Assembly: GCA_946894095.1 (NCBI GenBank)
Contig: OX335660.1
Coordinates: 1,431,001-1,495,000 of the forward strand
Direction of reading: 5' to 3'
DNA length: 64,000 bases
From: Incurvaria masculella
Lineage: Eukaryota; Arthropoda; Insecta; Lepidoptera; Incurvariidae
Part shown: one piece after another, positions 60,200-64,000 of the stretch
Numbering within the stretch: position 1 is the first letter of the stretch
Layout of the letters: every line of letters begins with the position of its first letter
Program-made: the position numbers and the translations under genes
Notes under the pieces: model-generated
Database searches by the model: none
What the model was told of the DNA's origin: nothing
The model's input: the letters and a program-made list of their open reading frames with translations, nothing else

Positions 60200-63100
60200 G
60201 TGGATCCATACACACACCACGTAGACAACCATCGTTTAAGTGTTACAGACCGACAAAGTGGTTTACGTTTCCTTATTGACACAGGCGCGAACGTTTCAGT
60301 CCTTCCTAAATCAGCAGTTGTTCCCGCCAGCCGTATTTTAAGTGATTATAAACTGTACGCAGCAAATGGAAGTGAAATAGACACTTATGGTGCAAAAAAA
60401 ATTGAACGTTAATTTAGGATTGCGAAGGGATTTTACTTGGACTTTCATAGTAGCTAACATACAACAAGCTATAATCGGTGCGGATTTTTTAAGACATTTC
60501 AAATTGTTAGTAGATTTAAGTGGAAAAAAACTAGTGGATGAAATAACAAACTTAAATATTTTGTGTTCACTAACTAATGTACAGGTGGACTCCCTAACTA
60601 CAATTAGTGCGCAGCAACCATTTCGCGAACTTTTGGAGAGGTTTCCAGACATCACTAAGCCGACCTCATTCAAGGAACCGCCCCAACATACCGTCGTGCA
60701 CCACATAGAGACAACGGGACCACCGGTGTTTGCACGCCCGAGACCATTACCCCCGGACAGGTACGCTAAGGTAAAGAAATAATTTAAACATATGATTCAG
60801 ATCGGAATATGCCGACCTTCCAAGTCTAGCTGGTCTTCCGCACTCCACGTCGTTCCGAAAAAGGATGGAGAGATCAGGCTTTGTGGAAATTATCGGAAAC
60901 TTAACTCTATAACAAAACCTGACCGGTATCCTATCTTCCGACTGCAAGATTTCACGTATGTATTGAACGGAAAAACTATTTTTTCCAAAATTGATGTTAC
61001 TCGAGCATACCACTGAATACCAGTAGCTCCGGAAGATGTAGAGAAAACTGCGATAACGACCCCTTTCGGATTATTTGAATTCACAAGAATGACATTTGGA
61101 TTACGAAACGCAGCACAGTCATTCCAGAGATTCATGAACAACAGTGTACTTCAGGGTCTCGATTTTCTATTCACGTACCTGGACGATGTTATTATTGCGA
61201 GTTCAAGTATTGCAGAACATCGTAAGCACTTAGAGAAAGTGTTGGAACGATTTAACGAATTTGGAATTACCATCAACCTTAAAAAGTGTATATTTGGCGA
61301 GCAGGAAATAGATTTCTTAGGTTATCATGTGACCACGAAGGGAATCACACCTATGAAAGAGAAAGTTACTGCAATCACGAATTTTCCCAAACCAAAAACA
61401 GTCGAAGAGTTAAGAAGATTTCTCGGGATGATTAATTTCTACCGCAGTCATATTCCCAACGCCGCGGCCGAGCAAGCCGAGTTACATAAATTCATTCACA
61501 GTGCGAAAAATAAAGATAAGACTGTAATACAATGGGACGCGGCGGCAAACGAAGCATTCGATAAGTGTAAAGTGAGCCTTCAAAGCGCAATTACATTATC
61601 GCACCCGGCGCTCAACGACACGCCACTCGCATTGTTTGCGGACGCATCGGATTCGTCCGCTGGTGCAGTTTTACAGATTAGAAATGACAATGCATGGAGA
61701 CCCGTGGGGTTTTTTTCTTGTAAATTCAGCAAGGCGCAGCAGCGATACAGTACTTACGACAGAGAACTTTAAGCCATATATATGGCAGTTAAACACTTTA
61801 GATATTTAATTGAAGGAAAATCTGTTACCATTTACACGGACCATAAACCGCTAACTTACGCTCTTAATAAAAACGTTGTTAGCGGTACTGATACGCCAAG
61901 AAGAATCAGACACTTGAGCTTTATAAGTGAGTTCTGTACAGACATTCAACATATCAGTGGTTCCGAAAACGTCGTTGCGGACGCACTTTCTAGAGTAGAG
62001 GAGATACGCATGCCAACGCAATTCGATTACGATGAGCTCGCAGAGACACAGAAAGGAGACGGCGAGTTAAGAAAACTTCGCGAGCAAAACAATCTAAAAT
62101 TCATAGAAATGGCGACACCTTCAGGAAGACGTGTAATAACATGCGAAAGTTCGACGAATCGAGCCAGACCATACCTACCCAGTAAATATCGCAAAGCTGC
62201 TTTCGAAGCACTTCACGATTTAAGCCACCCGGGAGTATCGGGTTCCCGGCGACTGATAACGCAGCGCTATTTCTGGCCTTCGATGAATAAGGACATCGGC
62301 CAGTGGGCTAAGACTTGTATTGCATGCCAACGTGCAAAGGTGCAACGGCATATCACAACACCTCTCGGCGAATTTCAACAGGCATCCCGCTTTGAGCACA
62401 TTCACTGTGATATTGTAGGGCCGTTGACGATATCAAACGGAAAAAGATACTTGTTGACAGCAATCGACAGGGCCAGCCGCTGGCCGGAAGCCTGGCCGGT
62501 AGAAGAAATAACCGCAGAGGTAGTCGCGAAGACTCTGTACGAAGGTTGGATATGCCGCTATGGGACACCGGTTCGGATCACTACGGACCAAGGAACCCAA
62601 TTTGAGAGCGACCTCTTCAGTTGCCTCATGAAGAAAATGGGTATCCATAAAATCCACACTACAGCGTATCACCCACAAGCTAACGGGATGGTGGAAAGAT
62701 GGCACCGGACCCTTAAAGCGGCTATTATGGCGAAATGTGAAAGTGAAAAGTGGGCCCGAAATTTGCAAACAATACTTTTAGGATTGAGAGCAACACTGCG
62801 TGAGGACTCAGGAGTTAGTGCAGCCGAGATGGTTTATGGCACAACACTCCGACTGCCTGGGGATTTTTTTGAGAACAACAAAACACGTGAAAACGATCCG
62901 GATTTTGTTAAACAGTTCCAGGAAACCATTAGAGGGTTTACACCGCCCCAAACGCGCGCTCATCGAAATCGCTCCGTTTACGTACCGACTTCGTTAAACT
63001 CTTGCTCTCACGTATTCTTGCGCAACGATATGGTCAGAAAATCGCTCGTGCCACCGTATTCAGGACCTCATAAAGTTTTAGCACGAGACTACGAGAGAAA

Positions 63101-63210
63101 TTTTTCACAATCCAGTTACCCAATAGGATAACGGTCGTCTCCGTGGATCGTTTAAAACCCGCCTTCTTGCTTCACGACATAGGCGAAGGAACGTCTGAAA
63201 GCAGTGCATG
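60200..63210 (+). pseudogene. pol: Gypsy pol (protease, RT, RNase H, integrase), decayed
   Basis: Protease has FLIDTGANVSVLP. RT has LDFLFTYLDDVIIAS. RNase H has ALFADASDSSAGAVL and YTDHKPLTYAL. Integrase has a finger (HDLSHPG ... CIACQ) and D, D, E at IHCDIVGP, ITTDQGTQF and ANGMVERWHRTL. A frameshift near 60400, stops at 60780, 61014 and 61770, and an indel near 63100 break it. The ancestral C-terminus, ending RVVRPVVRFG, is readable further on. All catalytic residues survive, so decay is recent relative to divergence. Confidence 0.88.
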
Positions 63211-63777
63211 AAAAAAGACACCGGCAAATAACCCCGCCACGGTGTTGCCGAGCGCAGCTAGCAGCGGAGAGCCGACGACGGCGCCTGCTGCATCGACACA
63301 AATCACTCGAGCCGGCCGCGTCGTAAGACCAGTGGTACGGTTCGGGTGATGACCTTATTGTGAAACAACTTTCGACTGTGTGTTCTGTGTAAGTAATGTA
63401 GTGACGCTCAAGGTCCCTACCCAAGTGATAGAGATGTCAGTAACGTAGGGACGCTCAAGGTCCCTACCCAAGTGATAGAGATGTCAGTAACGTAGGGACG
63501 CTCAAGGTCCCCACTAATGTGAGATGTGCGAAGCGTTGTCTGTTGGTCAGTTCTTTATATTGTGTTCACTTTTAATTTTTGTGTGTTAATGTTATCAAAA
63601 ATGTATATGTTTTTATATTCAGGAACTAATTTGTAGTCTACTCATTTAAAAAAAAAAAATTATTGCAGCTCGTAGACACGATTTCTGTCTTAATGTGTGT
63701 GTAACTTTTGAAATTGGTGAAATGGAATATGTGTTTAATTTTTTATTATTGTGTTTTACAAAAAAAAAGGGGAGGGC
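63211..63777. other. Gypsy 3' untranslated region with 49-bp repeats
   Basis: GACGCTCAAGGTCCCTACCC, followed by AAGTGATAGAGATGTCAGTA, repeats at about 63405 and 63449, with a partial third at 63498. The polypurine tract closes the region. Confidence 0.7.
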
Positions 63778-64000
63778 TGATGTGGTGGTAGAGAAATGCA
63801 ATGCAGCGATATAGTGTATCAACGCGACCGCCTCACACGGCTGCAACCGCCAAGTCAGTCATCGTACGGGACTCGCCCGAAGCGGTTGTAAAGCGTGTTT
63901 TTTTTTGAAGTAATAAAAGATAATACAAGGATATGAGTATTCTTTATTCGAGATACTTCCAGTAGTAATAGCTACTGGAAGTATCTCCTCATATACTCAA
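63778..64000 (+). repeat. Gypsy 3' LTR, partial, with a terminal hairpin
   Basis: Starts TGATGTGGTGG right after the polypurine tract. AATAAAAG near 63914 is a likely polyadenylation signal. A perfect 16-bp hairpin lies at 63950-63987. The LTR runs off the window. Confidence 0.65.

Larger units (their letters stand above)
59898..64000 (+). mobile_element. Decayed Gypsy element with 3' LTR at window edge
   Basis: Gag remnant, pol and 3' untranslated region, then a polypurine tract (63761-63776, AAAAGGGGAGGG) and an LTR from about 63778. No 5' LTR was found in the window, so the left end is truncated, probably by the LINE junction. Several CAA/CGA-type codons have become stops. Confidence 0.8.

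Overview
The window looks like nuclear DNA of an arthropod, most likely an insect. AT-rich sequence is packed with retrotransposon and DNA-transposon copies (Ty3/Gypsy, R4-like, Jockey/CR1-like, PIF/Harbinger, Merlin-like). No ordinary host gene was recognised. The order cannot be fixed from the sequence.

The unusual part is a broken series of GC-rich, gene-dense segments: 16425-30540, 36840-38800, 39152-39903, 42567-42950, probably 48194-49236, and 57379-58917. They hold closely spaced intronless genes on both strands, short TATA-led leaders, expanded gene families, GC-rich tandem repeats, an LCAT-like lipase/acyltransferase, a RecB/Cas4-type PD-(D/E)XK nuclease and a cluster of small membrane-anchored proteins. 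I read them as an endogenised large double-stranded DNA virus of unidentified family. No core replication, RNA polymerase or capsid gene is recognisable, so the viral origin is inferred. Some genes are open (LCAT-like, 29330-30247, membrane cluster, 42630-42902). Others carry frameshifts or stops (nuclease, 24381-25677, both family-B copies) or were cut by retroelements (39903, 58917).

Layout. 1-4692: reverse-strand Gypsy element with LTR, PBS, gag and pol in the -1 frame. 4693-9325: noncoding DNA with a minisatellite, hairpins and a 175-bp satellite. 9293-12596: composite repeat with a dead RT, repeated at 45107-48079. 13586-16410: R4-like LINE ending at a poly-C tract. 16425-30540: main viral segment. 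30567-36432: complete Mag-like Gypsy element (LTRs, TSD TTTAC) carrying a solo LTR (TSD ATGA). 36840-39903: viral families B and A. 39904-42566: Jockey-like LINE. 42630-42902: viral membrane protein with a PPxY motif. 42951-45106: no gene seen. 48194-49103: Merlin-like transposase. 49240-57375: PIF/Harbinger transposon (TSD TAA) with two genes whose exons interleave on opposite strands, interrupted by a CR1-like LINE (TSD CATCCCT). 57379-58917: viral tail. 58918-59897: truncated LINE. About 59898-64000: decayed Gypsy element with its 3' LTR at the edge.

Three gene families link the viral segments. Family A is at 22542, 24381 and 39257. Family B is a tandem pair at 36840 and 37768. A third family shares a C-terminal GERIA domain between 26611-27966 and 57788-58426. 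These links argue that the scattered pieces came from one viral genome later split by transposons.
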